Origin: Chitinophagaceae bacterium
GTDB taxonomy: Bacteria; Bacteroidota; Bacteroidia; Chitinophagales; Chitinophagaceae
Assembly (NCBI GenBank): GCA_004322015.1
Contig: SCQT01000073.1
Location: 1 to 61,199, forward strand
Reading direction: 5' to 3'
Length of the DNA: 61,199 nt
Each line of letters opens with the position of its first letter. Position 1 is the stretch's first letter. The notes beneath the pieces were generated by a model. It was not told where the DNA came from and ran no database searches. It saw nothing but the letters and a program-made list of their open reading frames with translations. The translations under genes and the position numbers were made by a program. This document shows, piece after piece, positions 32,915-41,532 of this stretch.

Positions 32915-34357
32915 TCAATAAGTTATTTTTGCGAACAAGAGGTTACTCCCGATCGTGCAGGGAATTACCACTTCATTCCGGCTTATCTGCACGCCATACC
33001 TGGGAGCCCAGAGGTATTTGTTGGCCAATCCTCTCATTGTGGGCATTTGCATCAGCTTCTGATTGTCACCATAGCGATAGTCGGTAAGTAAATACCGGTA
33101 ATTATTTAAAAACCTGAAAACACGATGAGATTTATTCATCAAAAAATGAAGGGCATGACCGGTATTGACCATCATGTAAGAAGCATATACGGAGGACAAA
33201 TCATTTCCCTGGTCTTTGGTGATCTCCTGAATCCCGGTCAATTGTCCGGAGGCGTTAATGCCAAAAAGGGCCATATCATTATGATGGGTAACATTATTCG
33301 CATCGGTATATTTTTCTTCGGCTATCAGAAGAATATTTTCATCTTTGTCCACTACCAAATGATTTAGCTGATAATCATTAAACGTTTCACGCACTCCCTC
33401 GCTCTTACTTTCCATGTCTCTTCTAAGTGAATCGGTAAGGAATATGGTATCACATTTCAAGAGCTTCAGGCTATCCATGCCGAAATTCCAAAGCATAAGC
33501 CTGTCCACATTACGGAGTCTGGTATCGTAACCAAATGCCCCGACCCATAACTTTTGGTGAAGTTCATCTATTTTCAATACCGGTCCTGATTTCAGCAAAT
33601 GTCCTCCTGAAGAAATAGTATCGCTTAACAGAATATTCCCGCCGGCCGGTTTATAATATACCCTCAGTCGTTGATAATATGGATCTGAAGGATTCGTTTC
33701 ATTACCCATCAAAAAATAAAGGCTTCCGTTATCAGCTACCTGAAAGCTAACGGGCTTTTGACCGGCAACAACAAAAGGTAAATCCACTAAACCCCTGTTT
33801 AAAACATTCATGGCACTGTCATATAAAAAAGTGCGAATGTGATATAACAGAGAATCTTCTTTAGTCATCATTTCAAAAACCATGATCCTGCTCTTGTCAT
33901 TGGAACGAATGACAGCATAGGCTTTGTCGCCGAATACTTCTTCCGGATGTATAGTTTTATCAATCAGAAATGGTTTTGCTAAGACCCCCGCTTTGCCATC
34001 CAGCATAACCGCCTCACAATAAATATCTTTTTTGTGCCTGTATTGATAAACCATGAGCACTTTATTGTCTAAATCCACAAAATCCTCCTCAATAGTTTCT
34101 TTCGGCAGGAATTGAAGAGGAACCTGATCAATAATATTCATGGAATCATTGTACAACGCCATGTAATAATTATTGAAAGAAGATTTAAATATCATTAAGC
34201 GATCCTGGCAATATCCTACGATATCAAAAGAAGTAGTCTGGATATTATCACCTAATGGAATAGAATATTCTATTTCCTGTCCGCAGGCATTGATATTACC
34301 GGCAGCCAACACTAACAAAACCAGTATTGCAATGTGGATAAACCGATCAATTTTCAC
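32915..34357 (-). CDS. Secreted protein of unknown function, tandem paralogue B
   Basis: About 480 residues from a GTG at 34357; the longer frame starts with TTG and overlaps the divergent gene, whereas the GTG gives a good signal peptide (VKIDRFIHIAILVLLVLAAG, cut near ACGQ). It shares with paralogue A the N-terminal YSIP/YSMP start, VPLQFLP, ...PFLIDKT..., HALHFLMN and the C-terminal WAPRYGVQISRNEVVIPC. It lacks the aromatic insertion. Presumably it arose by tandem duplication. Function not recognised; strand-rich, possibly propeller-like. Confidence 0.6.
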   Translation of the reverse strand: MKIDRFIHIAILVLLVLAAGNINACGQEIEYSIPLGDNIQTTSFDIVGYCQDRLMIFKSSFNNYYMALYNDSMNIIDQVPLQFLPKETIEEDFVDLDNKVLMVYQYRHKKDIYCEAVMLDGKAGVLAKPFLIDKTIHPEEVFGDKAYAVIRSNDKSRIMVFEMMTKEDSLLYHIRTFLYDSAMNVLNRGLVDLPFVVAGQKPVSFQVADNGSLYFLMGNETNPSDPYYQRLRVYYKPAGGNILLSDTISSGGHLLKSGPVLKIDELHQKLWVGAFGYDTRLRNVDRLMLWNFGMDSLKLLKCDTIFLTDSLRRDMESKSEGVRETFNDYQLNHLVVDKDENILLIAEEKYTDANNVTHHNDMALFGINASGQLTGIQEITKDQGNDLSSVYASYMMVNTGHALHFLMNKSHRVFRFLNNYRYLLTDYRYGDNQKLMQMPTMRGLANKYLWAPRYGVQISRNEVVIPCTIGSNLLFAKITY

Positions 34358-34441
34358 GAAAAAGGCATTACTTTGAAGTAACAAAATACATATCTTTAAG
34401 GTTTCAGAAAAATTTATGTTTTCTTTTACCCGGAAAGTAAG

Positions 34442-35362
34442 ATGCAAACTGTTCTAATTACCGGAGGCACCGGAATGATCGGCTCTGCATTAGCCTTGTT
34501 TCTACAGGAAGAAGGTTACCGGATCATTGTTCTCACCAGGAAAACGGGAAATTTTGAGCGTAAAGATGGCATCAGATATGCAAAATGGGATCCCAGGAAT
34601 AATGAAATGGACATGGAAGCATTAGGCGAAGCGGATCACATCGTTCATTTGGCAGGAGCAAATATCGGGAGAGGCAAATGGACCAGGGAAAAGAAAAAAG
34701 AAATCAGGGATAGCAGGATAACCGGTACCAGGTTCTTGATGGAATTATTAAGCCGGTTTCCCAATAAGGTCATTTCTTTTATCTCCGCTTCGGCAACAGG
34801 ATATTACAGGCCAAACGAAGATCTATTTTTAAAAGAAATGGATGCTGCTTCCGGCGATTTCCTGGGGGAAGTTTGTGCATCCTGGGAAGCGGAAGCACAG
34901 CGCATGGCCACTTTAGGGAAACGAGTCGTGATCCTGCGTACCGGGATCGTGCTTAGCGCTACAGGAGGCATGCTGCCTGCCCTTGTGCAGCCATTGAAGC
35001 TCGGGATAGCTGCTGTTCCGGGGACCGGACAACAATGGATTAGCTGGATACACATCCGGGACCTGGTACGTTTATATGCTACGGCTGTCAATAACATACA
35101 TTTAAATGGGATTATTAATGCCGTAACTCCTTTTCCAGTCACACAATTGCAGTTGGTTACGCATCTGGCGCATGTTATCAAAGGGAAATATTACCTGCCT
35201 TTCTATTGCCCGGCCTTTTTCCTTCGCCTCTTCATGGGAGAAAAAGGAGCAGAATTATTAAAAAGCAGCAAGGTTTCGGCAGAAAAATTATTACAAACGG
35301 GTTTTGAATTCTCATTTCCGACTGTTGAAGGCGCTATGGAAGATTTATATGGGAGGAAATAA
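34442..35362 (+). CDS. TIGR01777 family NAD-dependent epimerase/dehydratase-like protein
   Basis: 306 residues, extended SDR fold of the YfcH/TIGR01777 group. N-terminal nucleotide-binding motif TGGTGMIGSAL (~7-17), then HLAGANIGRGKWT (~71-83), SASATGYY (~118-125), which keeps the active-site Ser/Tyr region, and the family's LRTGIVLS (~163). The C-terminal ~50 residues form the DUF1731 domain. In E. coli and cyanobacteria such proteins are linked to division or plastid-type functions, but the substrate is unknown. ATG start, divergent from the secreted paralogue, with an 84-bp shared upstream region. Confidence 0.88.
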   Translation: MQTVLITGGTGMIGSALALFLQEEGYRIIVLTRKTGNFERKDGIRYAKWDPRNNEMDMEALGEADHIVHLAGANIGRGKWTREKKKEIRDSRITGTRFLMELLSRFPNKVISFISASATGYYRPNEDLFLKEMDAASGDFLGEVCASWEAEAQRMATLGKRVVILRTGIVLSATGGMLPALVQPLKLGIAAVPGTGQQWISWIHIRDLVRLYATAVNNIHLNGIINAVTPFPVTQLQLVTHLAHVIKGKYYLPFYCPAFFLRLFMGEKGAELLKSSKVSAEKLLQTGFEFSFPTVEGAMEDLYGRK

Positions 35363-35884
35363 ATTAATGCGAGTTCGATACTTTATATATCTGCGTGACC
35401 CATATCATTTCCCAGATACCTCTACGCCTTTAGTGCGCTTTTAATAGGGCGTATATAGGGCTTTGGTAGGGCTTTGACTGCGAGTAGCTAAGGAGTAATC
35501 ATGCTCTAATCTTCTTTGACCAGCATCCGGGAAAAACAAGGATCATCTTCCATAACATATTGAGAGTTACTGAATTAACTTCCGAACTCCCGTTAAATTA
35601 ACCTGCCAGTATTATAATCCAAAAAGAGGGCTGATCAAGGTGAGACCATAACGACGACTTTTGTTACATTTTTACCTTTATCTCGTTCGTATTAAAAGTA
35701 ACTGTATCGCCTTAGCAAATCCATAAAAAAATACATTTTGCCCCCTTGCAGGAACTTTAAAGGTATTTTGTTGCGACATCAATCGGAATTTAGCTAAAGG
35801 CAAGAGATGTTGAAGTAGAAAGAAGGCATAATAAAGTTGATGTTTGGGCATATAAGCTTTATGTTGGGACGAAATTTTAACTCT
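35363..35884. other. Non-coding stretch of about 520 bp
   Basis: No convincing gene. A 70-codon minus-strand frame (35678-35890) lacks family resemblance and runs into the terminator stem. The only structure I see is a triple 11-bp repeat at 35445-35477, plus scattered near-promoter motifs such as TACCTTTA. It could hold an untranslated RNA or decayed gene remnants; the sequence alone does not decide. Confidence 0.4.
35445..35477. repeat. Three 11-bp tandem units (TAGGGCTTTGG type)
   Basis: TAGGGCGTATA, TAGGGCTTTGG and TAGGGCTTTGA follow one another without gaps. Six leading bases (TAGGGC) are invariant. It lies within the long gap after the epimerase gene. Confidence 0.6.
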
Positions 35885-35919
35885 AATCAAAAAACCCGGA
35901 TAATCCGGGTTTTTTGATT
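35885..35919. terminator. Bidirectional intrinsic terminator
   Basis: A perfect 16-bp inverted repeat AATCAAAAAACCCGGA with a TAA loop. The GC-rich core ACCCGGA/TCCGGGT is flanked by six A and six T, so it works in both directions. It ends the 2TM gene (minus strand, stop 29 bp away) and could stop anything coming from the left. Confidence 0.9.
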
Positions 35920-35947
35920 GAATCTTTAATTTTATAATATTCTTTCT

Positions 35948-36211
35948 TTAGTGTTCTTTCTCGTAGAGATACTTCTCGTAGTATTTATCTTCATGATTTC
36001 TGTTGCTGTCGAAAACCACATTGCAAAGATGACCCAACAACACAATACCCAGAGCGGTTGTGAACCATGCCGGCCAGGGATACAAATTCCCGAAAACCGC
36101 CGCGTCCTGATGTGCATAGACAGACCACAGGATAATCATAATGACAGCATACACAATGGCATGAATAATCAGCCAGGTGCGCGAAGTCCCGATAGTTTTC
36201 TTGTCGCTCAT
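35948..36211 (-). CDS. 2TM domain-containing membrane protein
   Basis: 87 residues from the ATG at 36211 (MSDKKTIG); the longer frame opens with TTG at the promoter. Two membrane helices (~12-32 and ~52-70) joined by a polar loop with HQDAAVFGNLYPWPAW, and a charged tail (NRNHEDKYYEKYLYEKEH). This matches the small 2TM family; in other proteins the same domain is attached to LytTR-type regulators, here it is alone. Function unknown. It has a near-consensus promoter and a strong terminator, so it is a single-gene unit. Confidence 0.75.
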   Translation of the reverse strand: MSDKKTIGTSRTWLIIHAIVYAVIMIILWSVYAHQDAAVFGNLYPWPAWFTTALGIVLLGHLCNVVFDSNRNHEDKYYEKYLYEKEH

Positions 36212-36229
36212 GGTAAATATATTTAAGAA

Positions 36230-36259
36230 CAAAGGTAATTAAATTTGGATTTTTTACAA
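36230..36259 (-). promoter_or_regulatory. Consensus Bacteroidota promoter of the 2TM gene
   Basis: Minus-strand TTG (36257-36259), a 19-bp spacer and TACCTTTG (36230-36237) match the -33/-7 consensus. Transcription should start near 36223, about 12 nt before the ATG at 36211. Confidence 0.7.
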
Positions 36260-36286
36260 GCATAAATAAAAAAATCAGGCTTGCTG

Positions 36287-37942
36287 CTACTTCATGATGC
36301 GGTTCCCAACCCATACAAAACGCCTGTCCACAAATAAGGGATCTGTGAACCCCGCGTTGCCGGCCGGATTGCCGCCGGTAACATGGAAATCAGAGAAAGC
36401 CGCATGTTGATTTACCCAGATAAACCCCGTCAGATTAAAGGTTACAGGGGTGAAAACTTCGTTCATTTCATCCGCTATGCGTTTCATCATTTGGTCATTG
36501 GTAGTATAAGCTGCACAGGTAATGGCGCCCTGCATGGCAGCCATTTGTTTCGCCAAACGGAGAGATTCTTCTGTATCCTTCGTTTTAATGATGACCACCA
36601 CCGGGCCAAAAAATTCCTGCTGATATATATCCACACCGGCAGCATCTGTTTCTATAATGGCAGGTGACAAAGTACGCGCATGTTCAAATTCAGGATTTTG
36701 AATGGCTGTTCCCTGCAAAATAACCGCTCCTTTTTTATCGTTTACCACAGATTGTGCCCGTTGGATAGTCTTGTCATTCTGAACAGCCCCTAAGGTGCCT
36801 GCTCCTGCTTTAGGATCATTCACCAACTGATCAATAGCATCTTTTATTTTTTCCGTTGCCTCTTTATATGACAATTTACCCTGGGGTGTATCCACTCCGG
36901 AGGCAGGAATAAAGAAATTTTGCGGAGCGGTACACATTTGCCCTGAATAAAGGCAGGCAGAGAATGCCAGATTAGCTGCCACTTTTTCTATGTGTTGAAC
37001 AGAATCAAGGATGACGGAATTAACTCCGGCCTTTTCGGTGAAAACCGTTTTATTTTTTAACGACTCGATGTAATTGCCAAAGGCTGTGCTTCCAGTGTAA
37101 TCTATCAGCTTCACTGCCGGATGCCCGCATAATTCTTTGGCTATCGGATGGTCGCCGGTATCGGCAGCCAGTTGGCATAAATGCGGATCTAAGCCATTTG
37201 CTTCCAGTGTTTTTTGTATTTCTTCAATCACTATGGCAATAGGTAAAACAGCACCCGGGTGAGGTTTTACTATCGCAGGATTTCCTGTCATTAAATCCGC
37301 ATAAATCCCCGGCACGCTGTTCCAGACCGGGAAAGTAGAGCAGCCTATGACGACACCTATACCTTTCGGTACCGGCCTGAATGTTTTTTGTAAAATGACA
37401 GACTGTTTCCCTATGGGTTTTTCCCATAGAACTTCGTCGGGAAAACGAGTCAGCTCGTGATACCCCATGGCAATGGCTTCCAAAGCACGGTCTGCAGCAT
37501 GCGGTCCGGAAGCCTGAAAGCTCATAATAAAACTTTGTCCCGTAGTATGCATGGTGGCATAAGCGATTTCAAAAAACCTGTCTTTTATGTTCTCCAAAGA
37601 ATTTACCAGAACAGCAGCTCTTTCTTTTACCGGTGTTTTTATCCATGCCTTCACACTTTGCTTTGCCCGGTGAATCAGTGTCTCGACGGGAAAAACGGGA
37701 TAAGTGATACCGGATTTTTTGCCTGTGTATGGAGAAACTTCTTCTCCCTGCCATTCATCCGCACCATCCTGAAGCAAAGTATCAAAAGGATGATTCAACA
37801 TGTTTTTAAAATGTTTTTCTCCATTGACCAAAGCCTCTTCACCGTAAGCTTTAGGATGATCAGGATACTGGCTGTAAAATCCACGCAGATGGCAGGCTCT
37901 GTCTGCATTTTCAATAATTGATTGATATTTTTCAAATAGCAT
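36287..37942 (-). CDS. paaN: Phenylacetic acid degradation protein PaaN (aldehyde dehydrogenase family)
   Basis: 551 residues from the ATG at 37942, the usual length of the PaaN group; the longer frame starts with TTG and overlaps the TPR gene. NAD(P)-aldehyde dehydrogenase fold with the catalytic Cys in SGQMCTAPQNFF (~335) and the Glu region FTEKAGVNSVI (~302). In the paa pathway the ring-opened aldehyde intermediate is oxidised by an enzyme of this class. It stands ~20 kb from paaABC, with no other paa genes around. It lies 25 bp after the TPR gene, so it may be co-transcribed with it. Confidence 0.9.
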   Translation of the reverse strand: MLFEKYQSIIENADRACHLRGFYSQYPDHPKAYGEEALVNGEKHFKNMLNHPFDTLLQDGADEWQGEEVSPYTGKKSGITYPVFPVETLIHRAKQSVKAWIKTPVKERAAVLVNSLENIKDRFFEIAYATMHTTGQSFIMSFQASGPHAADRALEAIAMGYHELTRFPDEVLWEKPIGKQSVILQKTFRPVPKGIGVVIGCSTFPVWNSVPGIYADLMTGNPAIVKPHPGAVLPIAIVIEEIQKTLEANGLDPHLCQLAADTGDHPIAKELCGHPAVKLIDYTGSTAFGNYIESLKNKTVFTEKAGVNSVILDSVQHIEKVAANLAFSACLYSGQMCTAPQNFFIPASGVDTPQGKLSYKEATEKIKDAIDQLVNDPKAGAGTLGAVQNDKTIQRAQSVVNDKKGAVILQGTAIQNPEFEHARTLSPAIIETDAAGVDIYQQEFFGPVVVIIKTKDTEESLRLAKQMAAMQGAITCAAYTTNDQMMKRIADEMNEVFTPVTFNLTGFIWVNQHAAFSDFHVTGGNPAGNAGFTDPLFVDRRFVWVGNRIMK

Positions 37943-37967
37943 GGCGAAGCGTTTGGTGTAATCAAAA

Positions 37968-39050
37968 TTATTGGGGAAGGTTAGCAGGCTCAAAAGTAAT
38001 TTTGCCTTTCTGATAAAATTGCCCCGGCTGGGGCTTCAGGGAATGATCATTCAGATAGTTTATCAGCCGATTCATTTCAGCCGGATGTTTTTCTACCCAA
38101 TACTTATATTGCGGTAAATTGCCGGCCGGCCCGAATAACCATTCATTATAAGCCTCAAATAATCCTTCCTTTAGTAATCCCTGCTGGAAATCAAATAATG
38201 CAAAGGGATAAAGATATTGATAGAAATTATCCCAGGACAACACAAAGCGGGTACGAAGCATAACTAAGGTTTGCGGTGTTATCCCACGGGTAACAATTGT
38301 TTCGGAGCCTTTTGATAAAGCATTTAAAAATGCCTGTTTGAAATCAGGGGTGGCAGATTGCTTTTTATCATCGGGAACGGGTAACCGGGCATTTAACAGA
38401 GCCCCATTGGTAAACAACTCTTTATAAGCCGCCAGCAACATTCCCTTCATTTCCGCGGTCCGGCTCGTATAGCGTTCCAGGTTAATAAATATTTCCCCGT
38501 AAATTATTGTCCACATTTTGTCGGGACTTGAGTAATAAATCTTTGCAGTATTATAATAATTGGAGGCATAATCCGGATTTACTTTAATACCGGTCAGCCA
38601 GGTTTGTAATGCGTCGGTATATTTACGTTCATTATAATAAATAATACCTAATTCATTGTATAATTCACCTGCATCGGGGAATTTCTTTAGTCCTCTTTTA
38701 TAATTTTTCTCGGCAGTTTTAGGATCATTTTCAGCCACATAAATATCTCCCGCTATCTGGTAAGTTTGTACATCGGCTGCATCGCTGTTAAGCACCTGTT
38801 TAATAGTTACCCCCGCCTGTTGGAAATTATTATTTAGGTAATAAGCATAGGCCAATTGCTTCCTGTACTGAGCGTTTTCGGGAGCTAATTCCACTGCATG
38901 GTTAAGCACTAAAATGGCATTGACATAATCGCTTGATCGCATAAAGGATAAAGCGGTGTTATACAAATCGGATGCGCTGCTTTGCGCTCTGGAAATTCCA
39001 AAGCTGCAAAAAGTCAGCATCGCCACCGGTAGAATTGAACGGATTCGCAT
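37968..39050 (-). CDS. Secreted tetratricopeptide repeat protein
   Basis: 360 residues: signal peptide (MRIRSILPVAMLTFCSFGISRAQ), then about five TPR units (~27-195; examples VNAILVLNHAVELAPENAQYRKQ and DAGELYNELGIIYYNERKY), and a C-terminal ~150-residue region of unknown type with aromatic WDNFYQYLYPFALFDFQ. Likely periplasmic, as scaffold or in envelope assembly. ATG start. A promoter-like TTG-N18-TAAATTTA (39058-39086, minus strand) precedes it. The nature of the C-terminal domain is not recognised. Confidence 0.8.
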   Translation of the reverse strand: MRIRSILPVAMLTFCSFGISRAQSSASDLYNTALSFMRSSDYVNAILVLNHAVELAPENAQYRKQLAYAYYLNNNFQQAGVTIKQVLNSDAADVQTYQIAGDIYVAENDPKTAEKNYKRGLKKFPDAGELYNELGIIYYNERKYTDALQTWLTGIKVNPDYASNYYNTAKIYYSSPDKMWTIIYGEIFINLERYTSRTAEMKGMLLAAYKELFTNGALLNARLPVPDDKKQSATPDFKQAFLNALSKGSETIVTRGITPQTLVMLRTRFVLSWDNFYQYLYPFALFDFQQGLLKEGLFEAYNEWLFGPAGNLPQYKYWVEKHPAEMNRLINYLNDHSLKPQPGQFYQKGKITFEPANLPQ

Positions 39051-39103
39051 AAGGCTGTAAATTTACGGAATATTCTATACAGGCAAGATTAAATCGGGCT
39101 CTG

Positions 39104-40345
39104 TCAGATCAGATGAGTAACCAGTCCGTCACGCAATTTGGGTTCGAACCATGTGGATTTGGGAGGCATTACTTGTCCCTGATCGGCAATATCAAACAAT
39201 TGCTGCATACTGACCGGATACAGCGCAAAAGCTACTTTCATCTCTCCACTGTCCACACGTTTTACTAGTTCATTCAACCCGCGAATGCCGCCTACAAAAT
39301 CTATCCTTTTATCCGTACGCGGATCCTTAATTCCCAGCCACTTATCCAACACATTATTTTGCAGAATGGTTACATCCAGGATGCCGATAGGATCCGGTTT
39401 ATAGGTTCCCGCCCTGGCGACCAGGCGATACCATTCCCCATCAAGGTACATGCCGAATTCATGCATTTCGGAGGGTCTAACGACGGTTTTACCCGTTGAA
39501 GTGATGCTAAAATCATATTCCAGATCAGAGAGAAATTCCTCCTTTGTCAACCCGTTGAGATCTTTTACCAAACGATTATAATCCAATATATGTAACTGAT
39601 TATCAGGAAACAGTGTAGTCAGGAAGAAATCAGCGGCAGGATCTTCACCACTCTCTTCTTTGTTTCTCAATTCTTTGGCCACTTTGGTTGCGGAAGCCGC
39701 CCGGTGATGCCCGTCTGCTATATAAGTAAAAGGAACTTTTTCTGCAAATAAACCGGTGATCCGGTCAATGACTTTGCGCTCATGAACGATCCACACTGTA
39801 TGCTGAATATGATCCTTTGCAGTAAAATCATAAACCGGTGCATGCTCCTTTTGCCATTGATTTATTAAACTATCTATTTCGTCCACTGCATGGTAAGCGA
39901 GAAAAACATTCCCTGTCTGGGCGTCGGTTGTCAGCATATGATTAATTCTGTCCTGTTCCTTTTCGGGCCTGGTCAATTCATGTTTTTTGATAATATCATT
40001 TTCATAATCGGCTATCGAAGAAACACAAACTAATCCTGTCTGGGCAATGTCATTCATCACAAGCCTGTAAATATAATAACATGGTTTATCTTCCCGAAAA
40101 AGTATTTGCTGACGGATAAAAGAATCCAAATTTTCCTTCGCTTTTTCATATACCGTTTTATGATGTATATCCGTGCTTTCAGGTAAATCAATTTCCGATT
40201 TGGAAATGTGATAAAAGGAATAGGGGTTATCCCGTGCTTCCTCACGCGCTTCACTGCCGCTGAGCACATCATAAGGACGGGAAGCCACTATGGAAGCCAG
40301 TTCAGCTTTGGGTCTTAATGCCTTGAAAGGTTTGATGACAGCCAT
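39104..40345 (-). CDS. DUF1015 family protein
   Basis: 413 residues from the ATG at 40345 (MAVIKPFKALRPK); the longer frame starts with TTG. Conserved marks: ASRPYDVLS (~23), NPYSFYHISKSEIDLP (~42-57) and YIADGHHRAASA (~205), the last resembling the GxxR motifs of ParB/sulfiredoxin-like nucleotide-binding folds. DUF1015 proteins are widespread and poorly characterised; in genomes they often accompany serine-biosynthesis genes, which are absent here. A TATCTTTG -7 box lies on the minus strand at 40369-40376, close to the obgE end. Confidence 0.88.
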   Translation of the reverse strand: MAVIKPFKALRPKAELASIVASRPYDVLSGSEAREEARDNPYSFYHISKSEIDLPESTDIHHKTVYEKAKENLDSFIRQQILFREDKPCYYIYRLVMNDIAQTGLVCVSSIADYENDIIKKHELTRPEKEQDRINHMLTTDAQTGNVFLAYHAVDEIDSLINQWQKEHAPVYDFTAKDHIQHTVWIVHERKVIDRITGLFAEKVPFTYIADGHHRAASATKVAKELRNKEESGEDPAADFFLTTLFPDNQLHILDYNRLVKDLNGLTKEEFLSDLEYDFSITSTGKTVVRPSEMHEFGMYLDGEWYRLVARAGTYKPDPIGILDVTILQNNVLDKWLGIKDPRTDKRIDFVGGIRGLNELVKRVDSGEMKVAFALYPVSMQQLFDIADQGQVMPPKSTWFEPKLRDGLVTHLI

Positions 40346-40384
40346 TAGATATAAATGCAATTAGGCGTCAAAGATAAGCAAATA

Positions 40385-41383
40385 TCAGGCTACCTGATGT
40401 AACAATTCCCAAAGCTTATCTTTCAGCGCTTCAATTCCTTCTTCTTTAACGGAAGAAATAAACAACATAGATATATGTTCGGGAAATTCCTTTCGTATAG
40501 CCATCTTTAATTCATCATCCAGCAGATCGCTTTTTGAAATGGCTACTAAGAATTGCTTATCGAGCAATTCAGGATTATATTCTTTTAATTCCTTCCTTAA
40601 AATTTCAAATTCTTTTACGTGATCGGGGCTATCAGCAGGGATCATAAAGAGCAATATGGAGTTACGTTCTATATGCCTTAAAAAACGATGTCCTAATCCT
40701 TTTCCCTCCGCGGCGCCTTCTATGATCCCGGGAATATCAGCCACGCAAAAAGACCGTTCATTACGATAACTTACAATTCCCAACTGAGGGGTGAGCGTGG
40801 TAAAGGGATAGTTGGCAATCTTGGGTTTAGCGGCTGAAATAACAGAGAGTAAAGTGGATTTACCGGCATTGGGAAATCCCACTAACCCTACGTCTGCCAG
40901 TACCTTTAATTCCAATAATTTCCAGCCTTCCTGCCCCTGTTCACCGGGTTGTGCATATTCGGGAGCCTGGTTAGTAGCCGATTTAAAATGACTGTTGCCC
41001 AGCCCTCCCCTACCTCCGGGCAGCCAGATAATCTCCTGACCGTCTTCCAGGATTTCCACTTCTTTTTCTCCTGTAATTTCATCGCGGGCTATCGTCCCTA
41101 ACGGCACTTCTATGACCTGATCTTTCCCGTCCTTCCCGGTACAATTATTTTTCCCTCCTTTTTCGCCGTCTTCTGCCAGTATGTTCTTATGCCAGCGAAG
41201 ATGCAGTAAGGTCCATAAACTTTTATTCCCTCTTAAAATAATATGCCCCCCCCTTCCTCCGTCCCCGCCGTCGGGGCCGGCTTTGGGATTAAATTTGACC
41301 CTCATAAAATGCGCGTTGCCTGCGCCACCGTTTCCAGAGTGGCAAAAAATACGGATGTAGTCAACGAAGGATGATTTTTCCAA
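40385..41383 (-). CDS. obgE: GTPase Obg/CgtA
   Basis: Essential GTPase in 50S assembly and stress signalling. 332 residues: glycine-rich OBG domain (~1-158; [21 protein letters not shown]), then the G domain with GFPNAGKST (G1), FTTLTP (G2), DIPGIIEG (G3) and SKSD (G4). The C-terminal extension of longer homologues is lacking. The start is TTG: no ATG is available before the conserved FVDYIRI, and an in-frame stop lies upstream. It ends 39 bp before the DUF1015 ATG. The palindromic element at 41421-41518 precedes it. Confidence 0.95.
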   Translation of the reverse strand: MEKSSFVDYIRIFCHSGNGGAGNAHFMRVKFNPKAGPDGGDGGRGGHIILRGNKSLWTLLHLRWHKNILAEDGEKGGKNNCTGKDGKDQVIEVPLGTIARDEITGEKEVEILEDGQEIIWLPGGRGGLGNSHFKSATNQAPEYAQPGEQGQEGWKLLELKVLADVGLVGFPNAGKSTLLSVISAAKPKIANYPFTTLTPQLGIVSYRNERSFCVADIPGIIEGAAEGKGLGHRFLRHIERNSILLFMIPADSPDHVKEFEILRKELKEYNPELLDKQFLVAISKSDLLDDELKMAIRKEFPEHISMLFISSVKEEGIEALKDKLWELLHQVA

Positions 41384-41420
41384 GGCGAATGATAAAATTT
41401 AAAAAAAATTGATGACGGCG

Positions 41421-41518
41421 GAACGCAGATTTTTATGATAATCAGGATGGTCTCAGATGAATTTCTTCCATATTTTGGAATCAGCTAAAATCATAAAAAT
41501 CATGCAGTATCTGCGTTC
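41421..41518. repeat. Palindromic intergenic element between fabD and obgE
   Basis: A 98-bp structure with perfect 10-bp terminal inverted repeats GAACGCAGAT/ATCTGCGTTC (41421-41430, 41509-41518). A second inverted pair lies inside (GATTTTTATGAT 41428-41439, ATCATAAAAATC 41490-41501), with a small central hairpin TTCCA-TATTT-TGGAA (41466-41480). It has no coding capacity, and looks like a REP- or MITE-type element. Confidence 0.6.
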
Positions 41519-41532
41519 TATAAACTGCAATA

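Noticed and set aside
35678-35890. 70-codon minus-strand frame in the long gap
   Set aside because: No family resemblance, no promoter, and it reads from within the terminator stem, so it is probably spurious.
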